From Pseudomonas sp. PSE14 (GTDB lineage: Bacteria > Pseudomonadota > Gammaproteobacteria > Pseudomonadales > Pseudomonadaceae), in contig NZ_CP115669.1 of the NCBI RefSeq assembly GCF_029203285.1, positions 682,001 through 746,000 on the forward strand: a DNA stretch of 64,000 bases. Direction: 5' to 3'. Shown here piece by piece: positions 16,888 through 24,934 of this stretch (position 1 is the stretch's first letter; each line of letters starts with the position of its first letter). A model generated the notes under the pieces. It was not told where the DNA came from. It saw only the letters and a list, made by a program, of their open reading frames with translations, and did no database searches. A program made the translations under genes and the position numbers.

Positions 16888-19800
16888 TCACTGCTCTTCG
16901 CTGTCCACCAGCAGGTTCTCCAGCGTCTCGCGATACTCCCCCGGCTCCTCCCACAACCCGCGCTGCTGCGCTTCCACCAGGCGTTCGGCGATGTCGCGCA
17001 GGGCTTCGGGATTGTGCTGGCGGATGAACTCGCGGGTGTCGTCGTCCAGCAGGTAGGCGTCGGCCAGCAGGCGGTACTGGTGGTCGTCCACCAGTTCGCT
17101 GGTGGCGTCGAAGGCGAACAGGTAGTCCACCGTCGCGGCCAGTTCGAAGGCGCCCTTGTAGCCGTGGCGCTTCATGCCGGCGATCCATTTCGGGTTCACC
17201 GCGCGGGCGCGCACCACGCGGCCGAGTTCTTCCTTGAGGGTGCGGATGCGCGGGTTGTCCGGCTGGCTGTGGTCGCCGTGGTAGCTGGCCAGCGCCTGGC
17301 CCTGGATGACCTCGGCGGCGGCGAGCATGCCGCCCTGGAACTGGTAGTAGTCGTTGGAATCGAGGATGTCGTGCTCGCGGTTGTCCTGGTTGTGCAGTAC
17401 CGCCTGCAGGCCGGACAGTCGCTGGGCGAAACGCTCGCGCGCCGGGGTGCCGTCATCGCCGCTGCCGTAGGCGTAGCCGCCCCAGTTCAGGTAGGCCTCG
17501 GCAAGGTCGGCGCGGCTGTCCCACTGGCGCGATTCGATCACGCCCTGCACGCCGGCACCGTAGGCGCCGGGTTGGGCGCCGAAGATGCGCCAGCCGGCCT
17601 GGCGGCGGGCTTCATCAAGCGCCAATCCCTCGGCTTGCAGGCGTGCCTGATCGGCCCGCACGCGAGCGGCCAGTGGGTTCAGGTTGTCCGGCTCGTCCAG
17701 CGCGGCGACGGCCTGCACGGCGGCGTCGAACAGGCGGATCAGGTTGGCGAAGGCGTCGCGGAAGAAACCCGAGACGCGCAGCGTCACGTCGACCCGCGGG
17801 CGGTCGAGCAGGCTGATCGGCAGGATCTCGAAATCCTCCACGCGCTGGCTGCCGGCCTGCCACACCGGACGCACGCCGAGCAGTGCGAGGGCCTGGGCTA
17901 TGTCGTCGCCACCGGTGCGCATGGTCGCCGTGCCCCACACCGACAGGCCGAGCTGGCGCAGGTGATCGCCGTGATCCTGCAGGTGGCGTTCGAGCAGGCG
18001 GCTGGCGGACTGGAAGCCCAGGCGGAAGGCGGTCGGCGTGGGCAGGTTGCGCACGTCCACGGTGAAGAAGTTGCGCCCGGTGGGCAGCACATCGACGCGC
18101 CCGCGACTGGGTGCGCCGCTGGGGCCGGGCGGGACGAAGCGGCCGGCGAGACCGGCGAGCAGGTGGCCGATTTCACTGGCGCCGCAGGCGTCGAGCGTCG
18201 GCGCGATCTGCTGCTGAAGTTGCGTGAGGACCGCCGCGCTGGCGCTGCCGGGCGCGCTGACCGAGCCGTCGATCAGGCGCAGGGCGAACAGCTCCAGGCG
18301 CTCGCGGGTGTCACCGTTGCTGCGCCAGGGCTCGTCGCTGACGGCGGTCAACAAGCCAGGGCGCAGACCTTCCCACGGCTCGGCGAAAGCTTCGTCCAGC
18401 GGGTCGCGACCCAGCTGCAAATCCTCGCTCAGTGCGCGCAGCAGGCTGGCGTTGCCGCCGCGTCCGTCGCCGCGCGGAATGCGTACCAGCGACAGCAGCG
18501 TGTCGCGGCGCAACTCGCCCACGGGTGATTCGCCGAACACATGCAGACCGTCGCGAATCTGCGATTCCTTGAGGTCGCAGAGGTAGGCGTCCAACTGCGG
18601 CAGCCAGCTTTCCGGGTCGTCGCTCAGTTGCAGGCCCAGCTCGCGGTCCAGCGCGGTCTCGCGCACCAGCGTGAGGATGTCGCCACGCAGCTCGCTGGCG
18701 CGGCGCGGGTCGAGCAGGGAGGCGTCGTAGTATTCGTCGGCAAGGCGTTCGAGGTCGCGCAGCGGGCCGTAGTTTTCCGCGCGGGTCAGTGGCGGCATCA
18801 GGTGGTCGATGATCACCGCCTGGGCACGGCGCTTGGCCTGCGCGCCTTCGCCGGGGTCGTTGACGATGAAGGGGTAGAGGTTGGGGAGCGGGCCGAGGAT
18901 CGCGTCCGGCCAGCACTCTTCCGAGAGCCCGACGCCCTTGCCCGGCAGCCATTCCAGGTTGCCGTGCTTTCCGACGTGGATCACAGCATCGGCGCCGAAC
19001 ACTTCACGCAGCCAGAAGTAGAAGGCGAGGTAGCCGTGGGGCGGCACCAGTGACGGGTCGTGGTAGATCGCCGCCGCGTCGAGCTGGTAGCCGCGCGCTG
19101 GCTGGATGCCGACAAAGCCCAGGCCGAAGCGCAGGCCAGCGACCATCATCCGGCCGCTGCGGAACATCGGGTCCTGTTGCGGCTCGCCCCAGCGCTCGCG
19201 CACGGCTTGCTGGTTGGCCGCGGGCAGGCGCGCGAAGCAGGCGAGGTAGTCGTCCAGCGCCAGGCTCTGCGCGCAGGGGCGCAGGTCGAGGCTGTCGAGG
19301 TCGTTGCTGACGCCGCCGAGCAGTTGCTGGATCAGCGCCGTGCCGGAATCGGGCAAACCGGCGACCGGATAACCCTGAGCCTCCAGCGCACTCAGGATGT
19401 TCAATGCGGCGGCCGGCGTGTCGAGGCCGACGCCGTTGCCGATGCGGCCATCGCGGGTTGGATAGTTGGCCAGGATCAGCACCACGCGCTTGTCGGCATT
19501 GGCCTTGCGCGCCAGCAGCATCCAGCGCCGCGCCAGCTCGGCGACGAAGTCCATGCCTGGCAGGTGCGGCAGGTAGCAGACCACGTCGCTCTGGCTGCGC
19601 TCGCTGCGCCAGGCCAGGCCCTTGAAGCTGATCGGCCGGGTGATGAGGCGGCCATCCAGTTCCGGCAGCGCGATGTGCATGGCCAGGTCGCGCGGGCCGA
19701 GGCCCTGCGGGTTGGCGCGCCAGAGGTCGAGGTTATCCAGCGAGCAGATGGCTTGCAGCACTGGCACATCGCGCCGGAAAGGACGCTCCTGTGGGGCTTC

Positions 19801-20619
19801 CGGGTTCGACTGGGCGAAGCCGGTGGTGTTGATGATCAGCTCGGCGTCGGCGCTATCGAGCAGGCTTTCTACCGTCGCCAGGCACGCGGCTTCCTTGAGG
19901 CTGGCCACGGCGATGGGCAGTGGGTTGATGCCCTGGGCCTGCAGGCGTTCGCAGAAGGTGTCGATAAAACCGGTGTTCGCCGCTTGCAGGTGCGTGCGAT
20001 AGAACAACAAGGCGGCCACCGGGGACTCGGGGTGCCAGTCGACCTGCCAGCGGGCGAGGTCGCTGCTGCCAATCTGCGGGTGATAGACCGCCACGCGCGG
20101 CAGGGTTTGTGGCTCGCTCCAGGCGTAATCGCGTTGCAGGTGACGGTTGGCGAGGCAGGCGAAGAACTGCCGGGCGTTATCCATGCCGCCCTGGCGCAGG
20201 TACTGCCAGAGGCGTTCGGCATCCTGCGGCGGGACGCTGCACAGGGCGCTGAGCTCGGGGTCGGGTTTGTCGTCGCCGGGTACCGCGATCAGCGTGACGC
20301 CTCGCTCGGCCAGCGCCACCAACTGCTCCATGCCGTAGCGCCAGTAACCGACTCCACCGTGCACGGAAATCAGGATCACCTTGGCGTGCTGCAGCACCTC
20401 GTCGACGTAGAGGTCCACCGAGGCGTGGTTCTGCAACTGCATGGGGTTGGCCAGGCGCAGGCTCGGGTAATCCTCCGGCAGTTCGCGGGCGGCCTCGGCG
20501 AGCAGCGCCAGGTGCGAGTCGCCGCTGCAGAGGATCACCAGGTCGGCGGGCGTCTGGGCCAGGTCGGCGATGCCGTCGTCGGGGACGAAGCCGCCGGGTT
20601 GGGTGCGCAGCAGGTGCAT
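16888..20619 (-). CDS. cobN: Cobaltochelatase large subunit CobN
   Basis: A 1243-residue protein, close to the usual CobN length of about 1250-1280. It inserts Co(II) into hydrogenobyrinate a,c-diamide with two small ATPase/VWA subunits. Family blocks: VILISVHGGVGYWRYGMEQLVALAERGVTLIAVPGDDKPDPEL near residue 85; VVLILANYPTRDGRIGNGVGLDTPAAALNIL near 400; DAVIHVGKHGNLEWLPGKGVGLSEECWPDAILGPLPNLYPFIVNDPGEGAQAKRR near 570; and the C-terminal GYKGAFELAATVDYLFAFDATSELVDDHQY. The ATG of MHLLRTQPGG is chosen; an upstream in-frame extension is translated REP sequence. It is second in the cobW-cobN operon. Confidence 0.96.
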   Translation of the reverse strand: MHLLRTQPGGFVPDDGIADLAQTPADLVILCSGDSHLALLAEAARELPEDYPSLRLANPMQLQNHASVDLYVDEVLQHAKVILISVHGGVGYWRYGMEQLVALAERGVTLIAVPGDDKPDPELSALCSVPPQDAERLWQYLRQGGMDNARQFFACLANRHLQRDYAWSEPQTLPRVAVYHPQIGSSDLARWQVDWHPESPVAALLFYRTHLQAANTGFIDTFCERLQAQGINPLPIAVASLKEAACLATVESLLDSADAELIINTTGFAQSNPEAPQERPFRRDVPVLQAICSLDNLDLWRANPQGLGPRDLAMHIALPELDGRLITRPISFKGLAWRSERSQSDVVCYLPHLPGMDFVAELARRWMLLARKANADKRVVLILANYPTRDGRIGNGVGLDTPAAALNILSALEAQGYPVAGLPDSGTALIQQLLGGVSNDLDSLDLRPCAQSLALDDYLACFARLPAANQQAVRERWGEPQQDPMFRSGRMMVAGLRFGLGFVGIQPARGYQLDAAAIYHDPSLVPPHGYLAFYFWLREVFGADAVIHVGKHGNLEWLPGKGVGLSEECWPDAILGPLPNLYPFIVNDPGEGAQAKRRAQAVIIDHLMPPLTRAENYGPLRDLERLADEYYDASLLDPRRASELRGDILTLVRETALDRELGLQLSDDPESWLPQLDAYLCDLKESQIRDGLHVFGESPVGELRRDTLLSLVRIPRGDGRGGNASLLRALSEDLQLGRDPLDEAFAEPWEGLRPGLLTAVSDEPWRSNGDTRERLELFALRLIDGSVSAPGSASAAVLTQLQQQIAPTLDACGASEIGHLLAGLAGRFVPPGPSGAPSRGRVDVLPTGRNFFTVDVRNLPTPTAFRLGFQSASRLLERHLQDHGDHLRQLGLSVWGTATMRTGGDDIAQALALLGVRPVWQAGSQRVEDFEILPISLLDRPRVDVTLRVSGFFRDAFANLIRLFDAAVQAVAALDEPDNLNPLAARVRADQARLQAEGLALDEARRQAGWRIFGAQPGAYGAGVQGVIESRQWDSRADLAEAYLNWGGYAYGSGDDGTPARERFAQRLSGLQAVLHNQDNREHDILDSNDYYQFQGGMLAAAEVIQGQALASYHGDHSQPDNPRIRTLKEELGRVVRARAVNPKWIAGMKRHGYKGAFELAATVDYLFAFDATSELVDDHQYRLLADAYLLDDDTREFIRQHNPEALRDIAERLVEAQQRGLWEEPGEYRETLENLLVDSEEQ

Positions 20620-20644
20620 GGAACTCGCTCTGTGGTGGCTATCT

Positions 20645-20723
20645 GTAGGAGCGAGCTTGCTCGCGAACCAGCCCAGCTTTGGTATCATCGGGTAACGCTG
20701 TTCGCGAGCAAGCTCGCTCCTAC
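20645..20723. repeat. REP doublet 3, between cobW and cobN
   Basis: The 79-base doublet separates two co-oriented genes of one presumed operon. Its spacer (CAGCCCAGCTTTGGTATCATC...GGTAACGCTG) is almost the same as that of REP doublet 4 at 24842, so the two copies appear recent. Confidence 0.9.
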
Positions 20724-20727
20724 ACGA

Positions 20728-21780
20728 TCAGGAGAGGGCGGTACGCAGCTCGTTGGCGATGGTGGCCTGGTCCAGTTCCTGGCCGATCACTACCAGGCGC
20801 GTGGCGCGGTTTTCATCGCTGCGCCAGGCGCGGTCGAAGTGCTTGTCGAAGCGCTTGCCGACACCTTGCACCAGCAGGCGCATGGGTTTGCCGGGGATGG
20901 CGACGAAGCCCTTGATGCGCAGCACGGCGTGGCGTTCGACCAGCGCGTTCAGTGCATCCAGCAGGGCGCGCTCTTCCACTTCCGGGAGGTCGACGTGGAA
21001 GGAGTCGAACTCGTCATGGTCATGATCTTCATGGCCCTCGTGGTCGTGATGCGTCGGGCGGCTGTCGATGTGCAGCTCGGCCTCGGCATTCAGACCCAGC
21101 AGCACGGAGAGCGGCAGTTGGCCGGAATTGGCTTCGACGATCTTCACTGCCGGCGGCAGTTCCTCGGCGACTTCGGCGCGCACGCGGGCCAGGGCGTCGG
21201 CGTCCAGCAGGTCGGCCTTGTTCAGCACCACCAGGTCGGCGCTGGCCAACTGGTCTTCGAAGAGTTCGTGCAGCGGCGATTCGTGGTCCAGGTTCGGGTC
21301 CTGCTTGCGCTGCTCGTCGACCTGCTCGGGATGGGCGGCGAAGGTGCCGGCGGCCACGGCCGGGCTGTCGACCACGGTGATCACCGCGTCCACGGTGCAG
21401 GCGTTGCGGATTTCCGGCCACTGGAAGGCTTGCACCAGCGGCTTGGGCAGGGCGAGGCCCGAGGTCTCGATGAGGATCTGGTCGAGCTCGCCGCGGCGCG
21501 CCACCAGCTCGCGCATCACCGGGAAGAATTCTTCCTGCACGGTGCAGCACAGGCAGCCGTTGGCCAGTTCGAAGACGCGGCCGACCGCTTCTTCTTCGCT
21601 GCAACCGATGGAGCACTGCTTGAGGATTTCACCGTCGATGCCCAGCTCGCCGAATTCGTTGACGATCACCGCGATGCGGCGGCCTTCGGCATTGTCGAGC
21701 ATGTGGCGGAGAAGGGTGGTCTTACCGGCACCGAGGAAGCCGGTGACGATGGTGACGGGGAGTTTGGCCAGGGTTTTCAT
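20728..21780 (-). CDS. cobW: CobW, GTP-binding metallochaperone of cobalamin synthesis
   Basis: A 350-residue G3E-family P-loop GTPase. Walker A is TGFLGAGKTT (residues about 10-19), the metal-binding C-x-C-C is GCLCCTVQEEF, the GTP-specificity motif is LNKADLLD, and the CobW C-terminal domain runs about 255-350. A His/Asp-rich loop (THHDHEGHEDHDHDEFDSFH) near residue 240 probably holds metal. CobW is thought to load Co(II) for chelation by CobN, which lies just downstream. The ATG of MKTLAKLP is chosen; the upstream extension runs into repeat sequence. It is under the second cobalamin riboswitch. Confidence 0.95.
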   Translation of the reverse strand: MKTLAKLPVTIVTGFLGAGKTTLLRHMLDNAEGRRIAVIVNEFGELGIDGEILKQCSIGCSEEEAVGRVFELANGCLCCTVQEEFFPVMRELVARRGELDQILIETSGLALPKPLVQAFQWPEIRNACTVDAVITVVDSPAVAAGTFAAHPEQVDEQRKQDPNLDHESPLHELFEDQLASADLVVLNKADLLDADALARVRAEVAEELPPAVKIVEANSGQLPLSVLLGLNAEAELHIDSRPTHHDHEGHEDHDHDEFDSFHVDLPEVEERALLDALNALVERHAVLRIKGFVAIPGKPMRLLVQGVGKRFDKHFDRAWRSDENRATRLVVIGQELDQATIANELRTALS

Positions 21781-21893
21781 GCGCGCCTCGCAAGCGGAAG
21801 TTGGAAGGCGGATGAAGGGCGCGAGCGCGGGTTCGCCGCGCAACGAAGGTCGCCACCGGATCACCCCGCCCGGTTGTCTGTTGATAACGAACC

Positions 21894-22024
21894 GGTTCTG
21901 GATCTCGCGAGCTAGAGCCAGGCAAGGCGGAGGATCGCCGGGGACGCGGAGTTGACTGTAGTCAATGAGCAGTCCACGGCGATCCTCCAACGCAGCATGG
22001 CCGACGCGCAGCAGATCGAAAACC
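21894..22024. repeat. Palindromic MITE-like element upstream of cobW
   Basis: The core is a 60-base palindrome: GGAGGATCGCCG (21929-21940) pairs with CGGCGATCCTCC (21977-21988), and the centre is the perfect TTGAC-TGTA-GTCAA (21952-21965). Imperfect outer ends GGTTCTGGATCT (21894-21905) and AGATCGAAAACC (22013-22024) are inverted copies. It lies between riboswitch and cobW start, so it is inside the cobW 5' leader RNA. Confidence 0.55.
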
Positions 22025-22027
22025 AGT

Positions 22028-22200
22028 CACGAGGCAGGTCTCCTGGCTCACAGCCCTCTGTCGTCCCTTCGCCTTCCCGCCCGAATCGGCAGTGGCGCGT
22101 GAAGAGACAGGCTGTTCACAGTTGCGGGGGCAGCCGTGGCGCATCCGAAGATTTCCACGTTCCCTCTTAGCTCCGGCCAGCGCCGGAGAACCTCGAAGGG
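22028..22200 (-). ncRNA. Cobalamin riboswitch upstream of cobW-cobN
   Basis: On the minus strand: GAGGGAACGTGG, then GGCTGCCCCCGCAACTGTGAACAG (complement near 22115-22138), then GTGAGCCAGGAGACCTGCCTC (near 22031-22051). These are the B12-box and closing elements of the cobalamin riboswitch. The aptamer ends about 250 bases before the cobW ATG, with the palindromic element in between. Boundaries are approximate. Confidence 0.9.
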
Positions 22201-22290
22201 CAGAAGGCTACGCAGCGATGACGGGGCGGTCAATCGCCGGGGATCGGTTGCCGCGCGGTTGACGCTCGCGGGGCTTCGTGGTCAGCTAGC

Positions 22291-22482
22291 GCGGTTTCAG
22301 GTGTCTCGCGCCGTCGCGCGCGAGGTGAAACGGGAAGCCGGTGCGTCCACAAGGACCAGTCCGGCGCTGCCCCCGCAACGGTAGGCGATCGTAGGGTCAT
22401 CAGTAGTCACTGTGCGCACGCATGGGAAGACTGACCCGCTTGGCCACGAGCCAACGTCGCAAGCCCGGAGACCGGCCTGGAA
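22291..22482 (+). ncRNA. Cobalamin riboswitch upstream of cbtB-cbtA
   Basis: On the plus strand: GGTTTCAGGTGTC near 22293, GGGAAGCCGGTGC near 22330, the B12-box GCGCTGCCCCCGCAAC near 22365-22380, and AGCCCGGAGACCGGCCTGG near 22462-22480. It ends about 120 bases before cbtB and is back to back with the cobW riboswitch. B12 would therefore shut down cobalt uptake and cobalt chelation from one intergenic region. Confidence 0.9.
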
Positions 22483-22599
22483 TGCTTCGTTTTTTGGCAA
22501 ACCCGCGGTGGGCGGGCGCAGGCCGTGGCGCGACCTTTTGGCGCGTTCGAATGCGTTCAACCTCTGCGTTCTCTACTTTGATTTCTAGAGGGAACGTTC

Positions 22600-22788
22600 A
22601 TGTCCAGCAGTATCCTGACGCAACAGGCGTCGAGCACTTCCATCCCCCTTTCCAAGCGCATCGCCCTGGCCGTCGGCGCCAGCCTGCTCGGTGCGCTGCT
22701 GGTGTATTTCGCCGGTTTCTCGCATCTGGAGGCGGTGCACAACGCTGCCCACGATACCCGTCATAGCGCGGGCTTCCCCTGCCACTGA
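22600..22788 (+). CDS. cbtB: CbtB, small subunit of predicted cobalt transporter
   Basis: A 62-residue protein with one membrane segment (RIALAVGASLLGALLVYFAGF, residues about 20-40). It has the diagnostic His-rich tail HNAAHDTRHSAGFPCH, thought to bind cobalt. The ATG follows AGAGGGAACGTTC. It is always paired with CbtA in cobalamin-producing bacteria and here lies behind a B12 riboswitch, consistent with cobalt import. Confidence 0.93.
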   Translation: MSSSILTQQASSTSIPLSKRIALAVGASLLGALLVYFAGFSHLEAVHNAAHDTRHSAGFPCH

Positions 22789-22903
22789 TCTGTGTGGGCT
22801 GCGTGTAGACGCGGCTGAGTTGAAGCGTCCCTGGCTGCTCGTTCGATGCGGTCACGGACATGCTTTGCCTGCCATACGCGGCCCGAGAGTCCGGAGAACT
22901 GCA

Positions 22904-23608
22904 ATGATCAAACGTATCGCCCAGACCGCCGGTTTCGCCGGTCTGATCGCGGCGCTGGTGCTGACTGTCGTCCAGTTGCTGTGGGTATCCCCGCTGATCC
23001 TCAAGGCGGAGACCTATGAGAAATCCGAGCCGGTAGCGATGGCCGAACACAGTCATGAGCACGCCGACGGTGCCGCCGCTGGCCACCATCACGACGCGGA
23101 AGCCTGGGAGCCGGAAGACGGCTGGCAGCGCATCCTCTCCACCACCGGCGGCAACCTGGTGGTCGCCGTGGGCTTCGCCCTGATGCTGGCCGGCCTGTTC
23201 ACCCTGCGCGAACCGGGCAAGACCTCCGAAGGCCTGCTCTGGGGCCTGGGCGGTTTCGCCGTGTTCACCCTGGCGCCGTCGTTGGGGCTGCCGCCGGAGG
23301 TTCCGGGCACCGCCGCCGCTGAGCTGACCCTGCGCCAGACCTGGTGGATCGGCACCGCCGCGTCCACCGCCGCCGGCCTCGCACTGTTGGTGTTCGGCCG
23401 CAACTGGGCACTGAAGATCGTCGGTGTCGCGCTGTTGGTGGTGCCCCACGTGATCGGCGCGCCGCAGCCGGAAGTGCATTCCAGCCTCGCGCCGGAAAGC
23501 CTCGCCCATGAGTTCATCATTGCCTCGCTGGTCACCAACGCGGTGTTCTGGGTGGCGCTCGGCCTCGTTGCGGCCTGGCTGTTCCGCCGCTTCGCGCCGT
23601 CGACCTGA
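22904..23608 (+). CDS. cbtA: CbtA, membrane subunit of predicted cobalt transporter
   Basis: A 234-residue membrane protein with about five or six segments. The first is at residues 8-30 (AGFAGLIAALVLTVVQLLWVSPLI). A His-rich loop follows (EHSHEHADGAAAGHHHDAEAWEPEDGWQR), then TTGGNLVVAVGFALMLAGL, WGLGGFAVFTLAPSLGLPPE and a C-terminal HEFIIASLVTNAVFWVALGLVAAWL. These are CbtA hallmarks. The ATG has a GGAG ribosome-binding site. It lies 115 bases after cbtB and ends in an intrinsic terminator. Confidence 0.93.
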   Translation: MIKRIAQTAGFAGLIAALVLTVVQLLWVSPLILKAETYEKSEPVAMAEHSHEHADGAAAGHHHDAEAWEPEDGWQRILSTTGGNLVVAVGFALMLAGLFTLREPGKTSEGLLWGLGGFAVFTLAPSLGLPPEVPGTAAAELTLRQTWWIGTAASTAAGLALLVFGRNWALKIVGVALLVVPHVIGAPQPEVHSSLAPESLAHEFIIASLVTNAVFWVALGLVAAWLFRRFAPST

Positions 23609-23625
23609 TCCACGCGCTATGCTCG

Positions 23626-23660
23626 ACCCCGCAGCCGGCCCAGCCGACTGCGGGGTTTTT
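23626..23660 (+). terminator. Intrinsic terminator after cbtA
   Basis: ACCCCGCAG (23626-23634) pairs with CTGCGGGGT (23648-23656) around a GC-rich loop and continues into TTTTT. It ends the cbtBA riboswitch operon, so cobE-cobM probably use another promoter or read-through. Confidence 0.85.
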
Positions 23661-23679
23661 CATTTGGAGGAGAGTGACG

Positions 23680-24093
23680 ATGACGCTGGTTGCCGGCCTC
23701 GGTTGCCGCCGGGGCTGCCCGCTCGATGAACTGCGTGCCTTGCTGCGGGAGACGCTGGCCGAGGCCGGGCTCGACGAGTCGAACCTCACCGCGCTGGCCA
23801 GTGCCACGCTGAAGGCCGACGAGGAAGGACTGGCCGCCCTGGCCGCCGCGCTCGACCTGCCGCTGGCGCTGTTCACGCCGCAACAACTGGCCGCTTGCGA
23901 GAAACACCTGGGTGAGCCCTCCGACGCGGTGCGCGCGGCGACAGGCAGCGCCAGCGTGGCCGAGGCCGCGGCACTGCTGCAGGCCGAAGCCCAGGGCGGT
24001 GCCTCGGCACGCTTGCTGGTGGGCAAGCGCCGCAGCGAGCAGGCCACCTGTGCGCTGGCCTTTGTCCCCGTTGAGCCCCAGGAGCAACCATGA
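23680..24093 (+). CDS. cobE: CobE (CbiG C-terminal-domain protein)
   Basis: A 137-residue stand-alone CobE/CbiG-C domain. LVAGLGCRRGCPLDELRALL is the glycine/cysteine N-terminal motif, followed by LTALASATLKADEEGLAALAAALDLPLALFTPQQLAA and ATGSASVAEAAALLQA. In the aerobic pathway CobE is needed for production but its role is unclear. The ATG at 23680, 7 bases after GGAGGAG, is preferred over a GTG at 23674. It overlaps cobM (ATGA). Confidence 0.92.
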   Translation: MTLVAGLGCRRGCPLDELRALLRETLAEAGLDESNLTALASATLKADEEGLAALAAALDLPLALFTPQQLAACEKHLGEPSDAVRAATGSASVAEAAALLQAEAQGGASARLLVGKRRSEQATCALAFVPVEPQEQP

Positions 24094-24845
24094 CGGTCTA
24101 CTTCATCGGCGCCGGTCCGGGCGATCCGGAACTCATCACGGTCAAGGGCCAGCGCTTGATCCGCTCCTGCCCGGTGATCCTCTACGCAGGCTCCCTGGTG
24201 CCGCCGGCGGTACTGGAAGGGCATAACGCCGAGCGCGTGGTGAACACCGCCGAGCTGAATCTGGAGGAGATCGTCGCGCTACTGGCGCAGGCCCACGCCG
24301 AGGGCAAGGATGTGGCGCGCGTGCACTCCGGCGACCCGTCGCTGTACGGCGCCATCGGCGAGCAGATTCGCCAGCTGCGCGAGCTGGATGTTCCCTACGA
24401 GATCATCCCCGGCGTCACCGCCACCTCCGCCTGTGCGGCGATTCTCGGCTGCGAGCTGACTCTGCCGGACATTTCCCAGACGCTGATCCTTACCCGCTAT
24501 GCCAGCAAGACGCGCATGCCCGAAGGCGAATCCCTCGCCGAGCTGGCGCAGCATCGCGCAACCCTGGCGATTCACCTGGGCGTCGGCCAGCTGGAATCCA
24601 TCGTGGCCGAACTGCTGCCGCACTACGGCGCGGATTGCCCGATCGCGGTGATCCATCGCGCCAGTTGGCCGGATCAGGACCAGGTCACCGGTACTCTGGG
24701 CGACATCCTGCCCAAGGCTGCCGCCAAGGGCTTCCGTCGCACGGCGCTGATTCTGGTCGGCAAGGTGCTGGGGGCAGAGGGCTTTACCGATTCGTCGCTG
24801 TACAGCGCCGGGCATGCGCATCTGTATCGAGGCGGCTCTTTGTAG
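24090..24845 (+). CDS. cobM: Precorrin-4 C11-methyltransferase
   Basis: A 251-residue tetrapyrrole methylase. The N-terminal signature is TVYFIGAGPGDPELITVKGQRLI. Further blocks are VARVHSGDPSLYGAIGEQIRQL, EIIPGVTATSACAAILGCELTLPDISQTLILTRYASKTRMPEGE and CPIAVIHRASWPDQDQVTGTL. It methylates C11 of precorrin-4. The stop codon TAG is the second to fourth base of the adjoining REP doublet (GTAG), so the C-terminus GGSL* abuts the repeat. It is coupled to cobE by ATGA overlap. Confidence 0.95.
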   Translation: MTVYFIGAGPGDPELITVKGQRLIRSCPVILYAGSLVPPAVLEGHNAERVVNTAELNLEEIVALLAQAHAEGKDVARVHSGDPSLYGAIGEQIRQLRELDVPYEIIPGVTATSACAAILGCELTLPDISQTLILTRYASKTRMPEGESLAELAQHRATLAIHLGVGQLESIVAELLPHYGADCPIAVIHRASWPDQDQVTGTLGDILPKAAAKGFRRTALILVGKVLGAEGFTDSSLYSAGHAHLYRGGSL

Positions 24846-24920
24846 GAGCGAGCTTGCTCGCGAACCAGCCCAGCGTTGGTATCGCCGGGTAACGCTGTTC
24901 GCGGGCAAGCTCGCTCCCAC
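24842..24920. repeat. REP doublet 4, supplying the cobM stop codon
   Basis: GTAGGAGCGAGCTTGCTCGC at 24842 and a slightly decayed inverse, GCGGGCAAGCTCGCTCCCAC, ending at 24920. The spacer is nearly identical to that of doublet 3. The first bases overlap the cobM stop codon. Confidence 0.88.
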
Positions 24921-24934
24921 AGAGGCCATCAGGT

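Noticed and set aside
20620-20688. N-terminal extension of cobN (MIPKLGWFASKLAPT...)
   Set aside because: It is translated REP sequence; the same peptide-like string appears at other REP copies.
19060-21915. A 951-codon open frame on the plus strand opposite cobN and cobW
   Set aside because: It is a mirror frame of strongly conserved minus-strand genes in GC-rich DNA; its composition (Ala/Gly/Val/Gln-rich, no domains) is typical of antisense shadow frames.
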